This document shows positions 17,291 to 26,037 of a stretch of DNA of 64,000 nt, piece after piece. Below the pieces are notes generated by a model. It searched no databases, had not been told where the DNA came from, and saw only the letters and a program-made list of their open reading frames with translations. A program made the translations under genes and the position numbers. The DNA lies in NCBI RefSeq assembly GCF_014117325.1, contig NZ_CP059732.1, positions 3,547,001 through 3,611,000 on the forward strand, in the 5' to 3' direction. This stretch comes from Spirosoma foliorum (GTDB taxonomy: Bacteria; Bacteroidota; Bacteroidia; Cytophagales; Spirosomataceae). Numbering within the stretch: the stretch's first letter is position 1; the number at the start of each line of letters is the position of its first letter.

Positions 17291-18052
17291 TTATTGCATC
17301 ACCGTTGCCAGTACTTGTTTCAATTTATCGAAACTCCCGGCTCCTTGCAGGTTGGCCACTACTTTCCCGGCTTTATCGATTACAACAACTGTTGGAATTA
17401 TGGTGATATGATACTTATTATGAAACCCATACGCATTAAAGATGGGTGTAAATGGAAGCTTTTTGAGTTCCGGATCACCTATTTCCTGAGGTTGTTCACT
17501 ATTTAAAACACCCAAAACAACGGGTGCGGTTTCTGATTTATAGGGCCGTAGCACAGTTGCTAAATCGGCAGCCTGTTTGTCATCCCACAACGATTTATCT
17601 AAACTAACCCAAAAGCCTAGAATAACCACTTTGCCTAATAAATCGGCCGATCGGTACGATTTCCCGCCTGCTCCAGTCATTACAAAAGGCGCAATCATTT
17701 GGCCAGCTTTGGGTTGTTTGGCGGGATCACGGTCGCGGAATCGGTGAGTTTCATGTTCTTCGGGGGTAGCTGCCCGCATTGTATAGGCACTCGGCACACC
17801 ATATTCATTGTAATCGGGGACTAAATGATAGGCAAAGGGATCAGATTTGGTTAATAGGCTATACTCCTCCAGCGTAATCCGCTGACCAGTAGCCTGATTG
17901 GTAATAGGCGCGCTGGTGTCGTTTTGCCGATTGGCTCGGGCAACAATCGTTTTTTGAACACTCGGTTGTCGTTGAATACTTACCTGGGCCTGGCTTATTG
18001 TGCCAGTTGTGGCAATACAGAGGGTTAATAGTAGTTGCTTGGAAGGTGTCAT
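17291..18052 (-). CDS. Secreted thioredoxin-fold protein without the CxxC active site
   Basis: A 253-aa protein with a signal peptide ending near SQAQ. The second half is a TlpA/redoxin-like domain: PFVMTGAGGKSYRSADLLGK at 122-141, VVILGFWVSLDK from about 142, then the cis-Pro region ITIIPTVVVIDKAGKVV and a C-terminal helix. Where TlpA proteins have W-C-x-x-C, this one has FWVSLDKSLWDD (147-158), so both redox cysteines are missing. It keeps the fold and the cis-Pro loop but cannot do dithiol chemistry. It may bind ligands or partners, or be a degenerate resident of the periplasm. The first 110 residues are lineage-specific. Confidence 0.72.
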   Translation of the reverse strand: MTPSKQLLLTLCIATTGTISQAQVSIQRQPSVQKTIVARANRQNDTSAPITNQATGQRITLEEYSLLTKSDPFAYHLVPDYNEYGVPSAYTMRAATPEEHETHRFRDRDPAKQPKAGQMIAPFVMTGAGGKSYRSADLLGKVVILGFWVSLDKSLWDDKQAADLATVLRPYKSETAPVVLGVLNSEQPQEIGDPELKKLPFTPIFNAYGFHNKYHITIIPTVVVIDKAGKVVANLQGAGSFDKLKQVLATVMQ

Positions 18053-18213
18053 GGGACTCGTATTTGGCGATGCTTCTGCAAGTATTAAAGTACCATAACC
18101 ATGCCATTTTTTCCCTTAACCAACCAACTAAAAATACAGTTAAATTAACATCATGACATATTAATAAAACTATACTTGCCGTTTTAAGAAAAATGCCACA
18201 AACCAGCGCTCCT

Positions 18214-18828
18214 ATGAAAACTTTACTCACTGGCATACTGCTGATTGTATCAACCTATGCCACCTTTGGCCAGGCAGGCCGTACTACACCTATGTATCGT
18301 GGTTATCCTGTCATCATTCCTTCCCGACCAACACCATACGTACAGCCGATCGTTTATCAGTTACACGACGGAATTGCCAGACTAACTGACGGGTCTCAGC
18401 TACAAGGTCGTTTTTTGTACAACAAGAACAGTTCGTTTACCTTCTACCAGGACGGGCATTCTCCAGGCATGAATATTCCCGCCTATAAGTTCGAATACCT
18501 GAAACTGGTTGGGGCCGATACGGCTGCCACTCCCCGAAATGATTCAACGGTTTTCCTCCGGGTTCGAAACCAATTATGCCGCCGATTAACCGTTGGCAAA
18601 GTTGGGCTTTACGATAAGACTTATTCTATCAATGAAGATAAAGGAAAGATTGGGTATGTTCTGTTTACCTGGGATAACGATGGCAAGATTAAGCGATTGC
18701 AAAATCTTGAACAGGCGAATCAGTGGTTCTATCAAATTTGCCAGGAGAATAACTGGCCAAATTCCGACGTTTTTTTGAGCAAAACAGAAATCATCAAACG
18801 CCTGGCTCAGCTTGACCCAATTCCGTAA
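18214..18828 (+). CDS. Secreted protein of unknown function
   Basis: A 204-aa product starting at MKTLLTGILLIVSTYATFGQ, a clear signal peptide; an in-frame ATG 21 nt upstream would spoil it, so I use 18214. The mature protein begins with a Pro/Tyr-rich stretch (TPMYRGYPVIIPSRPTPY), then a beta-rich region (ARLTDGSQLQGRFLYN, AYKFEYLKLVG) and a C-terminal helical part. I recognise no family. It ends at a shared intrinsic terminator with the convergent TPR gene. Confidence 0.65.
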   Translation: MKTLLTGILLIVSTYATFGQAGRTTPMYRGYPVIIPSRPTPYVQPIVYQLHDGIARLTDGSQLQGRFLYNKNSSFTFYQDGHSPGMNIPAYKFEYLKLVGADTAATPRNDSTVFLRVRNQLCRRLTVGKVGLYDKTYSINEDKGKIGYVLFTWDNDGKIKRLQNLEQANQWFYQICQENNWPNSDVFLSKTEIIKRLAQLDPIP

Positions 18829-18846
18829 TTGAACCATTTATAAACC

Positions 18847-18882
18847 AAAAAGCCGCTTCCTGCTGTCAGGGAGCGGCTTTTT
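18847..18882. terminator. Bidirectional intrinsic terminator
   Basis: AAAAAGCCGCTTCC (18847-18860) pairs with GGGAGCGGCTTTTT (18869-18882) around a TGCTGTCA loop. With A-run and T-run on either side it suits both the secreted-protein gene and the convergent TPR gene. Confidence 0.88.
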
Positions 18883-18898
18883 CTCGCATTCGCAGTTA

Positions 18899-20305
18899 CT
18901 ACTTATCTTTTTTGTACTGTTGGATGATCTTGTAAAGTGCTTTCTGTTTTTCCAGTTCAGGAAAGAACTCGAATAACTGAACGTGCGCATCATAATCAAG
19001 CGAAAGAGCCGCTTCCAGCTGAATAAGAGCCTCCCGGTAATGCCCCGCATGAATCAAATACACCGCCGACCGATAATACAAATCGGCATCAGCTGGCATA
19101 TCGTTGATCCCCGACTGAATAATGTCATTGGCTCGCAGAAAATCGCCCTGGTCAAACGGCACCAATGACCAGGTCAGGTACACATCAGGATTTTCGGCGT
19201 CTACCTCCGCTGCTTTTTCGAACGCTTCCACACTCGACAAAACGTTCCCAATTTTATATTCCGTTTCGGCGATGGCAATGTAATACTCACCGTTCTGATC
19301 GTTCAGTTTGACGGCTTTCTGCAGAAATGGCAACGCTTCGTACCACTTACCAGATTCGCTCAGGCAAACTCCGATACCATACCAGGCTTCATCCCACATG
19401 GCATCTAACTTAATTGCTTCGCGGTATTCTTTGATGGCATCGGGCAGGCGATCCTGTTTTTCCAGACTAGCGCCAAGATGGCAATACGTATCAGCAGTGG
19501 CCTCTTCGTATTTCAGCGTTTCACGATAACAATGCTCCGCCTTCTCGAACAGACCCAGATTCATATAGGTATTCCCTAAATTGAAATGGGCTGATGCAAA
19601 GTCCTCCTTAATGATAATTGCATAGTCGTAGGCTTCGGCTGCTTCGGCGTACCGGGCCAACTTACTGTAGGCAATACCCATGTTATACCAGGCATTGTAC
19701 GAGTAAGGGTCCGTATCAATTAGTTGCTGGTAATACGATAGACTATTCTCTAATTCACCCGTTACGTCTAAACAAAACGCCAGCTCATACAGCGCGTTTT
19801 CATTGTTAATATTCAGCGCGATCGACTTTTTGTACTGAGTGATGGCTTCATCATATTTGCCCCAGTTCTGGTAGCTCTGGCCAAGCTGAAACAGGATATC
19901 GTCCTTATCTTCTGCCCGGTCTAGTAATTCTTCCAAAATCTGAATCGATTCCTCGTAGCGTCCGGCCATGTTCAGCACAGAGCCTTGCATAAACGGCACA
20001 TCGAGATCGCCGGGGTTAAACAACGAAGCCCGTTCCAGTAACTCCAGCGATTCGTCGAACCGTTGAAAATTAGCTAGAATCTGGGCTTTATCAAGCATTA
20101 ATTCCAGCGCATAGGGAAAGTTTTCCAGACCTGATTCGGCGGCTTTCAACGCCTTGTCTAAATCACCCTGGTTGAGGTAATGTTCAACCATTTGTTCATA
20201 GACATCCAGGTCGAAAAACTGGCTTTGTTGCTGGTCCAGCATCTGCTCAAAACGCCGGATTGATTCTTTAATATCGCCTTCTCGTTCTTCGAACTCTTGC
20301 TCCAT
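18899..20305 (-). CDS. Tetratricopeptide repeat protein
   Basis: A 468-aa cytosolic protein made almost entirely of TPR units. At least ten are visible, for example LAKYDEAITQYKK-like repeats such as NWGKYDEAITQYKKSIALN, YNAWYNMGIAYSKLARYAEA, SAHFNLGNTYMNLGLFEKAE and YCHLGASLEKQDRLPDAIK. The N-terminus is acidic (MEQEFEEREGDIKESI). There is no signal peptide or enzymatic domain. It is probably a protein-interaction scaffold; such all-TPR proteins are near-universal in Bacteroidota without a fixed role. It stands alone. Confidence 0.85.
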   Translation of the reverse strand: MEQEFEEREGDIKESIRRFEQMLDQQQSQFFDLDVYEQMVEHYLNQGDLDKALKAAESGLENFPYALELMLDKAQILANFQRFDESLELLERASLFNPGDLDVPFMQGSVLNMAGRYEESIQILEELLDRAEDKDDILFQLGQSYQNWGKYDEAITQYKKSIALNINNENALYELAFCLDVTGELENSLSYYQQLIDTDPYSYNAWYNMGIAYSKLARYAEAAEAYDYAIIIKEDFASAHFNLGNTYMNLGLFEKAEHCYRETLKYEEATADTYCHLGASLEKQDRLPDAIKEYREAIKLDAMWDEAWYGIGVCLSESGKWYEALPFLQKAVKLNDQNGEYYIAIAETEYKIGNVLSSVEAFEKAAEVDAENPDVYLTWSLVPFDQGDFLRANDIIQSGINDMPADADLYYRSAVYLIHAGHYREALIQLEAALSLDYDAHVQLFEFFPELEKQKALYKIIQQYKKDK

Positions 20306-20509
20306 GTATAAAAAATTTAGAACCGGGCGCCGTTGTCCGGCATTCCGGTGCGGGTTCGATTTACAGGTTGCGATTTATAGCCACGATATAATCGTACTTC
20401 GTAAATCACGGATAGGGGACGCATTAATAATGCGATTTATCCTTTGGTATTGAAATATATAGCCAAAAAAACAAAACTGCAACCCTCGGCCCGAAAATTT
20501 ACTAACCTA
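20306..20509. other. Intergenic region with short hairpins
   Basis: About 200 bp upstream of the TPR gene and downstream of the SDR gene. CGCATT/AATGCG (20419-20433) forms a 6-bp hairpin, with GATTTAT and related words around it. No gene is visible. Confidence 0.3.
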
Positions 20510-21523
20510 TTAAGGTGGGCTAAACGCACTGGTTATTCGCCGTAACGTTTCGCTTAATGGTCGGTATTGAAAATCAAGTATCTGCTTAATTTTTTGCCCA
20601 TTGTATTGATAAAGTGAACTCGCCGATCGGGCCGTTTCGCGCGTGATAAGCGGTGCTTTACCGGTCATCCACGCCCGAACGGCCTCAAGTGGCCAGAGCA
20701 ACCGCGTCAGAGCGGGCGCCACCCGCATAGTGGGTGGTCGCTTGTTCAGGGCAGTTGCTATCTGTTCTAACAACGAACGATAGGGAATGGTGCCCCCATT
20801 TAAAACGAACCGTTTCGCCGTTGTTGTTGACTGCATTAACTGTACCAGAACATCCGACATATCGAGTACATCGACATAATTGACCAGGCCAGCCGGGTAA
20901 AAAGGCTTTTCGTCGTGTACGTATTTAATCAGCTGCAGACTGCTCCGATTCCAATCGCCCACACCGAGCACGATAGATGGATTGACCATTACCGCATTCA
21001 GCCCTTCGGCAACACCCCGCCAGACCTCTAATTCGGCCCAATACTTAGTTTTGGCATAAATCGAGTTATTGGGCGAATCCACCCATTTTTGCTCCTCATC
21101 AATAACTATAGGCTCATTGGGCTCCCCTCCTTTCGCCACGGGTCGACCTAGAGCTGCCACAGAACTGACATAGCCTAATTTTCGTACACCAGCATTTAGA
21201 CAGACGTTTACCACATTGGCCGTCCCTTCCACATTGATCTGCTCCATACGGTCTCGATCTTTCGGGACAAATGAGACAATGGCTGCGGCATGAATAACAT
21301 CCATACCTGATAAGATAGCCGCTTCGAGAGACGGGATATCCAGTATATCACCCTCGTGCCATGTGATTTGGTCGGCTACATCGGCCAGCAACCCATAGCC
21401 ACTCTGAGGTCGGTATAAAACCGTAACGGTATACCCGTCAGTCAGATAGCGTCGGGCAATATGGGAACCAATGAAACCGGTTCCGCCAGTAATAAAAACG
21501 GAATTAGGTAGTGATGAGGTCAT
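20510..21523 (-). CDS. NAD-dependent epimerase/dehydratase family protein (extended SDR)
   Basis: A 337-aa extended short-chain dehydrogenase. The NAD(P)-binding GGTGFIG is at 13-19, the catalytic serine region is YVSSVAALG near 118 and the Tyr156/Lys160 pair is in IYAKTKYWAE. It resembles dihydroflavonol-4-reductase-like and 3-beta-HSD-like bacterial SDRs that act on sugar-nucleotide or small lipid substrates; the substrate is unknown. Its ATG lies 20 nt inside the end of the upstream TOPRIM-like gene, so it is translated from the same transcript. Its base composition is closer to the surrounding core genes than to the AT-rich pair upstream. Confidence 0.85.
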   Translation of the reverse strand: MTSSLPNSVFITGGTGFIGSHIARRYLTDGYTVTVLYRPQSGYGLLADVADQITWHEGDILDIPSLEAAILSGMDVIHAAAIVSFVPKDRDRMEQINVEGTANVVNVCLNAGVRKLGYVSSVAALGRPVAKGGEPNEPIVIDEEQKWVDSPNNSIYAKTKYWAELEVWRGVAEGLNAVMVNPSIVLGVGDWNRSSLQLIKYVHDEKPFYPAGLVNYVDVLDMSDVLVQLMQSTTTAKRFVLNGGTIPYRSLLEQIATALNKRPPTMRVAPALTRLLWPLEAVRAWMTGKAPLITRETARSASSLYQYNGQKIKQILDFQYRPLSETLRRITSAFSPP

Positions 21524-22013
21524 TCAGAATACGTTCAAGAGTAAGAAAGCCGGGAGCCTGGCGCGTGTGGAGATCGGAGAGAAGACGCTGAAAATCTGGG
21601 TTACTTTTGATACTTTCTTTTTTAGTTAGCTTTCTTAGTTTTCTTACATCTCCTGGGAAACCATAATCCTCTACTCGAATAGACACTTCGGCGGCATTAT
21701 CCAGAAAAAACTGTTCAACAGCTTTTGGTTTGATAACAATTATAAACTGCGTAGCCGTGCTATGCTTCTTTAAGGTAAGGTATTGAGTATCATCAATGGT
21801 TTCAAATGAATCAAAATAAGTTGGCGTATTTGTTTTGTCGTTATCGATAATTCCAACAACGATAGCATCAAACTCACCAGCCTCTTTCATAGCTCGTGCA
21901 ACATTATGGATACCTTGTTCATGGTCAACAGGGTTGGGGTCTTTTATGAAGAATTGCGCCAGTGTTGTATCTGCATAACATTCTGGTATAATTCGTATAA
22001 TTTGATCAGGCAT
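21504..22013 (-). CDS. Small TOPRIM-like protein paired with AAA ATPase
   Basis: A 169-aa protein not matched to a named family by eye. It opens IIRIIPECYADTTLAQFF, where Glu11 and the following Asp15 resemble the first TOPRIM motif (E-x-x-x-D), and at 52-60 has VVGIIDNDK, a D-x-D motif after a hydrophobic strand. This order is seen in the minimal TOPRIM domains of OLD-family nucleases and in short TOPRIM-like DUF families that accompany SMC-type ATPases. Its ATG overlaps the ATPase stop by 8 nt (ATGCCTGA) and its end overlaps the SDR by 20 nt. The region is AT-rich compared with its neighbours. I infer a split OLD/GajA- or PARIS-like effector, but a non-nuclease role is possible. Confidence 0.6.
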   Translation of the reverse strand: MPDQIIRIIPECYADTTLAQFFIKDPNPVDHEQGIHNVARAMKEAGEFDAIVVGIIDNDKTNTPTYFDSFETIDDTQYLTLKKHSTATQFIIVIKPKAVEQFFLDNAAEVSIRVEDYGFPGDVRKLRKLTKKESIKSNPDFQRLLSDLHTRQAPGFLTLERILNDLITT

Positions 22014-23091
22014 TGACTAAGAACTTATCTAAATTAAAAAATACGTCAATGCTAAAATCAAGCACCTCCCGAAGATTCTCAGGTGTTAATAGTTTAACTT
22101 TCGTTTCGTAGTCCTCATAATAGGTAACGTACACATTAAGCTGGCTATCTTCGAGGTTTTCAATTAATGTATGAAGCAAATATGGACTATGAGTAGATAT
22201 AAAATACTGATTATCTTCATCATAAATCATTCGATACGCCATCTCCTGCGTGTAAGGTGGGAATGAGTGTACTTCGGGCTCTTCAAAAACGATAACTGAG
22301 TTTTTGTTGGATTCAATGGCTGTTATATAGAACATGAATCGCCGAAAAGTATCGGCGATGGAAAAGAAAGGATATTGTATTACAAATGGGCCATTTCTTT
22401 TTTGAAGAATGAATTCTTGTTTTTCATCATACAATACAAGTTCCAGCTGTTGGTAGACAAAAAGCTTTGCAAATTCGCTCCATAATTCCTTATTTCTCCT
22501 AATTACTTCGTATAGATTTACGCCACTCGGAGGTAGTAGATAGCCTTGAAATGAATTTTCAAATTCTGTCAAATTAGCAAAGTCATATTTTTTGACTATT
22601 CTTAACTTGTTATCTAATTGATCTCTTCTTTGTTCGGCATCACCTTGTCTTAACTCGTTATTAAGGTGTGTTATCTTAATCAAATTACCTAAGCCGTCAA
22701 TTTCCCGAGAAGTTTCATCGTTTACTCTAATAGAAAAACTGGGAGGAGATTCACTTTTCGAACCATCGTTTAATAGAACCCTTAAAGACGGTAAACGAAA
22801 AAGAGTGGCACCTTGCCTATCCGTAGAAACTTTGACAAATAAGCTCGTATCGTTATCCCAAAACAAGTGCTTTATATTTTGATATCTTACTGAGCCTTTT
22901 AAAAATTTACCAGTGTCATACCCTGCCCCCAGCAATCCCAGCCCCTCCAAAATATTCGACTTCCCTACGTTTGGCTTGCCAATAAATACATTCACTCGCT
23001 TGCAATCTAATCGTAGGTCTTTGATCGACTTGAAGTTTTTGATTTCAACCCAGTTAAGGAAATTATTCGTATTCGGTGCTGTGTTCTCCAT
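22006..23091 (-). CDS. AAA-family ATPase, RecF/OLD-like
   Basis: A 361-aa ATPase of the SMC/RecF/OLD group. IKNFKSIKDLRLDCKRVNVF is followed by Walker A GKPNVGKS at 38-45, Walker B VIVFEEPE at 266-273 and the switch STHSPYLL at 299-306. The signature helix is weak (FFSIADTFRRF), as in this family. There is only a short insert between the motifs, so no long coiled coil. The start at 23091 (MENTAPNTNN) is chosen over an in-frame ATG at 23205 because the extension is basic, unlike the family, and runs into the metG promoter. It is coupled to the TOPRIM-like gene. Such ATPase-effector pairs are common in anti-phage defence; this one is not assignable to a named system by eye. Confidence 0.8.
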   Translation of the reverse strand: MENTAPNTNNFLNWVEIKNFKSIKDLRLDCKRVNVFIGKPNVGKSNILEGLGLLGAGYDTGKFLKGSVRYQNIKHLFWDNDTSLFVKVSTDRQGATLFRLPSLRVLLNDGSKSESPPSFSIRVNDETSREIDGLGNLIKITHLNNELRQGDAEQRRDQLDNKLRIVKKYDFANLTEFENSFQGYLLPPSGVNLYEVIRRNKELWSEFAKLFVYQQLELVLYDEKQEFILQKRNGPFVIQYPFFSIADTFRRFMFYITAIESNKNSVIVFEEPEVHSFPPYTQEMAYRMIYDEDNQYFISTHSPYLLHTLIENLEDSQLNVYVTYYEDYETKVKLLTPENLREVLDFSIDVFFNLDKFLVNA

Positions 23092-23145
23092 AGTAGCCCG
23101 GCTGTACTGTTTTTGTAAACATAACAACGTTCGGGCTTGAATTGC

Positions 23146-23153
23146 TAATTTTG
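23146..23153 (+). promoter_or_regulatory. Possible -7 element for metG
   Basis: TAATTTTG fits the Bacteroidota -7 consensus TAnnTTTG and lies 66 nt before the metG ATG at 23220. No good -33 TTG was found at the usual spacing. Downstream, TCGAACCTCAAAC occurs twice (23191-23203 and 23206-23217, the second lacking its last bases) in the leader. Confidence 0.35.
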
Positions 23154-23219
23154 CCCAAAAATGGGTTTGAAGTTGATGGCGCCCTGCACGTCGAACCTCA
23201 AACATCGAACCTCAAACTG

Positions 23220-25268
23220 ATGTTAGAAAATCCCCAACGCTATACCGTTACGGCGGCTCTGATCTACGCCAACGGCCCGATTCACATCGGACACATTGCC
23301 GGATGCTACCTGCCCGCCGACATTTACGTACGTTACCTTCGCTCGACGGGTAAGGATGTGGCCTTTATTAGCGGCACCGATGAGCACGGCGTACCTATTA
23401 CTATTAAAGCCAAGAAAGAAGGTATTACGCCACAAGAGGTCGTCGATAAATATTACGTCCAGATCAAACAGGCGTTCAGCGACTTTGGTATCTCGTTCGA
23501 CATTTACTCACGAACCTCTAACCAGATTCATCACGAAACCTCGCAGGAGTTCTTCACGAAACTTTATGAAAACGGCGATTTCGATGAGGAAGTCACCGAA
23601 CAGTACTATGACGAAGTAGCCGGGCAGTTTCTGGCCGACCGCTATATTGTGGGTACCTGCCCGGTTTGTGGCAACCCAAACGCTTATGGCGACCAGTGCG
23701 AGCGCTGTGGTACGGCCCTTAGCCCGACTGAATTGATCGAACCCCACTCCATGCTGTCGGGTTCGAAACCTGTGCTGCGCTCAACCAAAAACTGGTTCCT
23801 GCCGCTGGACCGGATGCAGCCTAAAATTGAAGAGTACGTCAACAGCCATACCGAGTGGAAAACGAATGTATTCGGGCAGTGTCAATCGTGGCTGAAAGAA
23901 GGGCTTCGTCCCCGCGCCATGACCCGCGACCTCGATTGGGGCATTAAAGTGCCTTTGCCTGATGCGGATGGAAAAGTTCTGTACGTTTGGTTCGATGCGC
24001 CCATCGGCTACATTTCAATGACCAAAGAATGGGCCGCTGAACAAGGTAAAGACTGGGAATTATACTGGCGTAATGAACAGACCAAACTCGTTCATTTCAT
24101 CGGCAAAGACAACATCGTTTTTCACTGCATCATCTTCCCAGCTATGCTGATGGCTGAAGGCAGCTTCATTCTGGCCGACAACGTGCCCGCTAACGAGTTT
24201 ATGAACCTCGAAGGCGACAAAATCAGTACGTCGCGCAACTGGGCGGTCTGGCTGCACGAGTACCTGGAAGAGCTACCGGGCAAGCAAGATGTACTTCGGT
24301 ATGTATTGGCGGCCAATGCCCCCGAAACCAAAGACAGCGAATTTACCTGGAAAGATTTCCAGACACGTAACAACGCTGAGTTGGTGGGTATTTTTGGCAA
24401 CTTCGTAAATCGGGCGGTGGTGCTAACGCAGAAATTCTGCGAAGGCAAAGTCCCCTCTATTGGTGAACTGACTGATTATGACAAGCAGGTTATCGATGAG
24501 CTAGCGCAGTTTCCTGACCGAATTGGGCAGTCTATTGGGAATTACAAATTCCGGGAAGCCTTAGGCTTGCTAATGGATTTAGCAAGACTAGGCAATAAAT
24601 ACCTGGCCGAAACCGAGCCCTGGAAAGTCGTTAAAACTGATCCATTACGAGCCAATACAATTTTGAATATTGCGCTTCAAATCTCGGCCAACCTGAGTAT
24701 TGTTTGTGAGCCATTCCTACCGTTCACATCTGAGAAATTGCGTAGTCAATTGGGTATCACGGAGCTATTTAACTGGACAAACGCCGGTCGCGCCGATCTC
24801 CTAATCGAAGGCACAGTACTCGGCAAAGGCGAATTACTTTTCGCTAAGATTGAAGACGATGAAATTAATATACAGATTCAGAAATTACTGAATGCCAAAC
24901 GAATGAATGAATTAGAAACAAAGACAGTGCCCGAACTTCGCTCAGAAATCACCTACGACGATTTTGCCAAAATGGACATTCGCATCGGCACTATTACCGA
25001 AGCTGAGCGCGTCCCCAAGAGTGATAAACTTCTCAAACTAAAAGTAGACGATGGTTTGGGTGGACGTCAGATTCTAAGTGGCATTGCCAAGCATTTCACT
25101 CCTGAAGAAATTATTGGCAAGCAGGTCACCTTCCTTGCCAACTTAGCTCCTCGAAAGATGATGGGCTTCGAATCGCAGGGGATGATTCTGATGGCCGAAG
25201 ATCGGGATGGCAAGTTAGCGCTTATCGCCCCTGGCAACGCAGTCTGGAACGGCGGAACAGTGAGCTAA
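23220..25268 (+). CDS. metG: Methionyl-tRNA synthetase
   Basis: A 682-aa class I synthetase. The start [20 protein letters not shown] is chosen because this is the family N-terminus; an in-frame ATG at 23142 adds 26 residues with no homology. The HIGH motif is in PIHIGHIAG near 22, four zinc cysteines lie in CPVC and CERC near 144-162, the KMSKS equivalent is DKISTSRN, and the anticodon-binding helical domain follows. The last 110 residues ([20 protein letters not shown] to the end) are the C-terminal tRNA-binding domain that promotes dimerisation. It charges tRNA-Met. It is divergent from the AAA ATPase and ends at an intrinsic terminator. Confidence 0.95.
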   Translation: MLENPQRYTVTAALIYANGPIHIGHIAGCYLPADIYVRYLRSTGKDVAFISGTDEHGVPITIKAKKEGITPQEVVDKYYVQIKQAFSDFGISFDIYSRTSNQIHHETSQEFFTKLYENGDFDEEVTEQYYDEVAGQFLADRYIVGTCPVCGNPNAYGDQCERCGTALSPTELIEPHSMLSGSKPVLRSTKNWFLPLDRMQPKIEEYVNSHTEWKTNVFGQCQSWLKEGLRPRAMTRDLDWGIKVPLPDADGKVLYVWFDAPIGYISMTKEWAAEQGKDWELYWRNEQTKLVHFIGKDNIVFHCIIFPAMLMAEGSFILADNVPANEFMNLEGDKISTSRNWAVWLHEYLEELPGKQDVLRYVLAANAPETKDSEFTWKDFQTRNNAELVGIFGNFVNRAVVLTQKFCEGKVPSIGELTDYDKQVIDELAQFPDRIGQSIGNYKFREALGLLMDLARLGNKYLAETEPWKVVKTDPLRANTILNIALQISANLSIVCEPFLPFTSEKLRSQLGITELFNWTNAGRADLLIEGTVLGKGELLFAKIEDDEINIQIQKLLNAKRMNELETKTVPELRSEITYDDFAKMDIRIGTITEAERVPKSDKLLKLKVDDGLGGRQILSGIAKHFTPEEIIGKQVTFLANLAPRKMMGFESQGMILMAEDRDGKLALIAPGNAVWNGGTVS

Positions 25269-25291
25269 TTTATTCAGAGACAGGAAGCTGT

Positions 25292-25325
25292 AAGGTCGGG
25301 AGCGAGAGTTCCCGACCTTTTTTAT
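25292..25325 (+). terminator. Intrinsic terminator of metG
   Basis: AAGGTCGGGA (25292-25301) pairs with TCCCGACCTT (25310-25319) around GCGAGAGT, followed by a T-run to 25325. Confidence 0.88.
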
Positions 25326-25365
25326 TGAACTGGTCTAGCTATTTCATTTGTTGATAGCAAATAGG

Positions 25366-25373
25366 TACTTTTG
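25366..25373 (+). promoter_or_regulatory. Possible -7 promoter element
   Basis: TACTTTTG matches TAnnTTTG 21 nt before the ATG of the 53-aa gene. A TTTG lies 15 nt upstream, shorter than the usual 19-21. Confidence 0.4.
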
Positions 25374-25393
25374 GCAAAACCATCCTCGTGGTC

Positions 25394-25555
25394 ATGGAAA
25401 CACAGCAGAAGAAAAAAATAACATCCGAACAGGCTCTTGCCTGGCTCATTCGAAGCCAGGAACGGAAACGAGAGCTTCAGGAGCAGTTCCAAAAAGACTG
25501 CGACTCAGGTAAAATAGACGCAATAATTAGAAATGGGAAGCCCGTCAATCGGTGA
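25394..25555 (+). CDS. Small 53-aa protein coupled to DUF6169 gene
   Basis: An ATG with a fitting -7 element 20 nt upstream opens a 53-codon frame: METQQKKKITSEQALAWLIR, then SQERKRELQEQF and a C-terminus GKIDAIIRNGKPVNR. It is charged and probably a single long helix followed by a short strand. It has no recognisable family. Its last 23 nt overlap the start of the DUF6169 gene in another frame, so the two are translationally coupled. The layout (tiny helical protein, then a larger partner) is like an antitoxin-toxin or a subunit pair, but that is only context. Confidence 0.6.
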   Translation: METQQKKKITSEQALAWLIRSQERKRELQEQFQKDCDSGKIDAIIRNGKPVNR

Positions 25556-26036
25556 ATATGCTTATTATCAGGAGAATGAGAAAACATCCTATTTTATCAC
25601 TGATGATGGAAGGAGATATTCTGTTACTTTCGAAGAGCAACCTTTCTTTGAAGATCACGAATTTATACTTGCTAACCATACCTATGAAGTTTTCCTAACA
25701 CTTCAAAAAGCGCCACCAGCCTATTCAACTGATCCTAGAATTGGCGCTACAGTAACGGGTATTATTCAAAATTTCATTGAGAAAGATCCGCTACGAATTG
25801 TATTCTTCACCTGCGACACCGCCGATGGCAGACATCATGCCCGTTTCAAACGTTTTAACGACTGGTTCCGGGAAAACAACAATAGGCGCTACTTAAAGCT
25901 CGAAGACAGTATCGACTATCCAGCCATCAATAAGTTGTTCCTTATCGCTCTAATCATGCGAAACGATCACCCTTATGGCGGAGAAGTGTTAGCCTCATTC
26001 GTTAAGCTTAATGCACAACTTCGCTCCCGTAAATAA
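25533..26036 (+). CDS. DUF6169 family protein
   Basis: A 167-aa protein that I place in DUF6169 by the opening pattern YYQENEKTSYFITDDGRRYS (two aromatic strands before a TDxGxxYxVxF turn) and the later FFTCDTADGRHHARFKRFN and RNDHPYGG. The family is confined mostly to Bacteroidota and has no known function. There is no signal peptide. It follows the 53-aa gene with a 23-nt overlap. The family is often found as a short accessory gene next to defence or mobile loci, so its presence 1 kb from metG is likely a small insertion. Confidence 0.65.
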   Translation: MGSPSIGEYAYYQENEKTSYFITDDGRRYSVTFEEQPFFEDHEFILANHTYEVFLTLQKAPPAYSTDPRIGATVTGIIQNFIEKDPLRIVFFTCDTADGRHHARFKRFNDWFRENNNRRYLKLEDSIDYPAINKLFLIALIMRNDHPYGGEVLASFVKLNAQLRSRK

Positions 26037-26037
26037 C

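Noticed and set aside
21504..23091. Direct naming of the ATPase/TOPRIM-like pair as PARIS or Gabija
   Set aside because: The effector is much shorter than the TOPRIM proteins of those systems and the fold is only inferred, so I left it unnamed.
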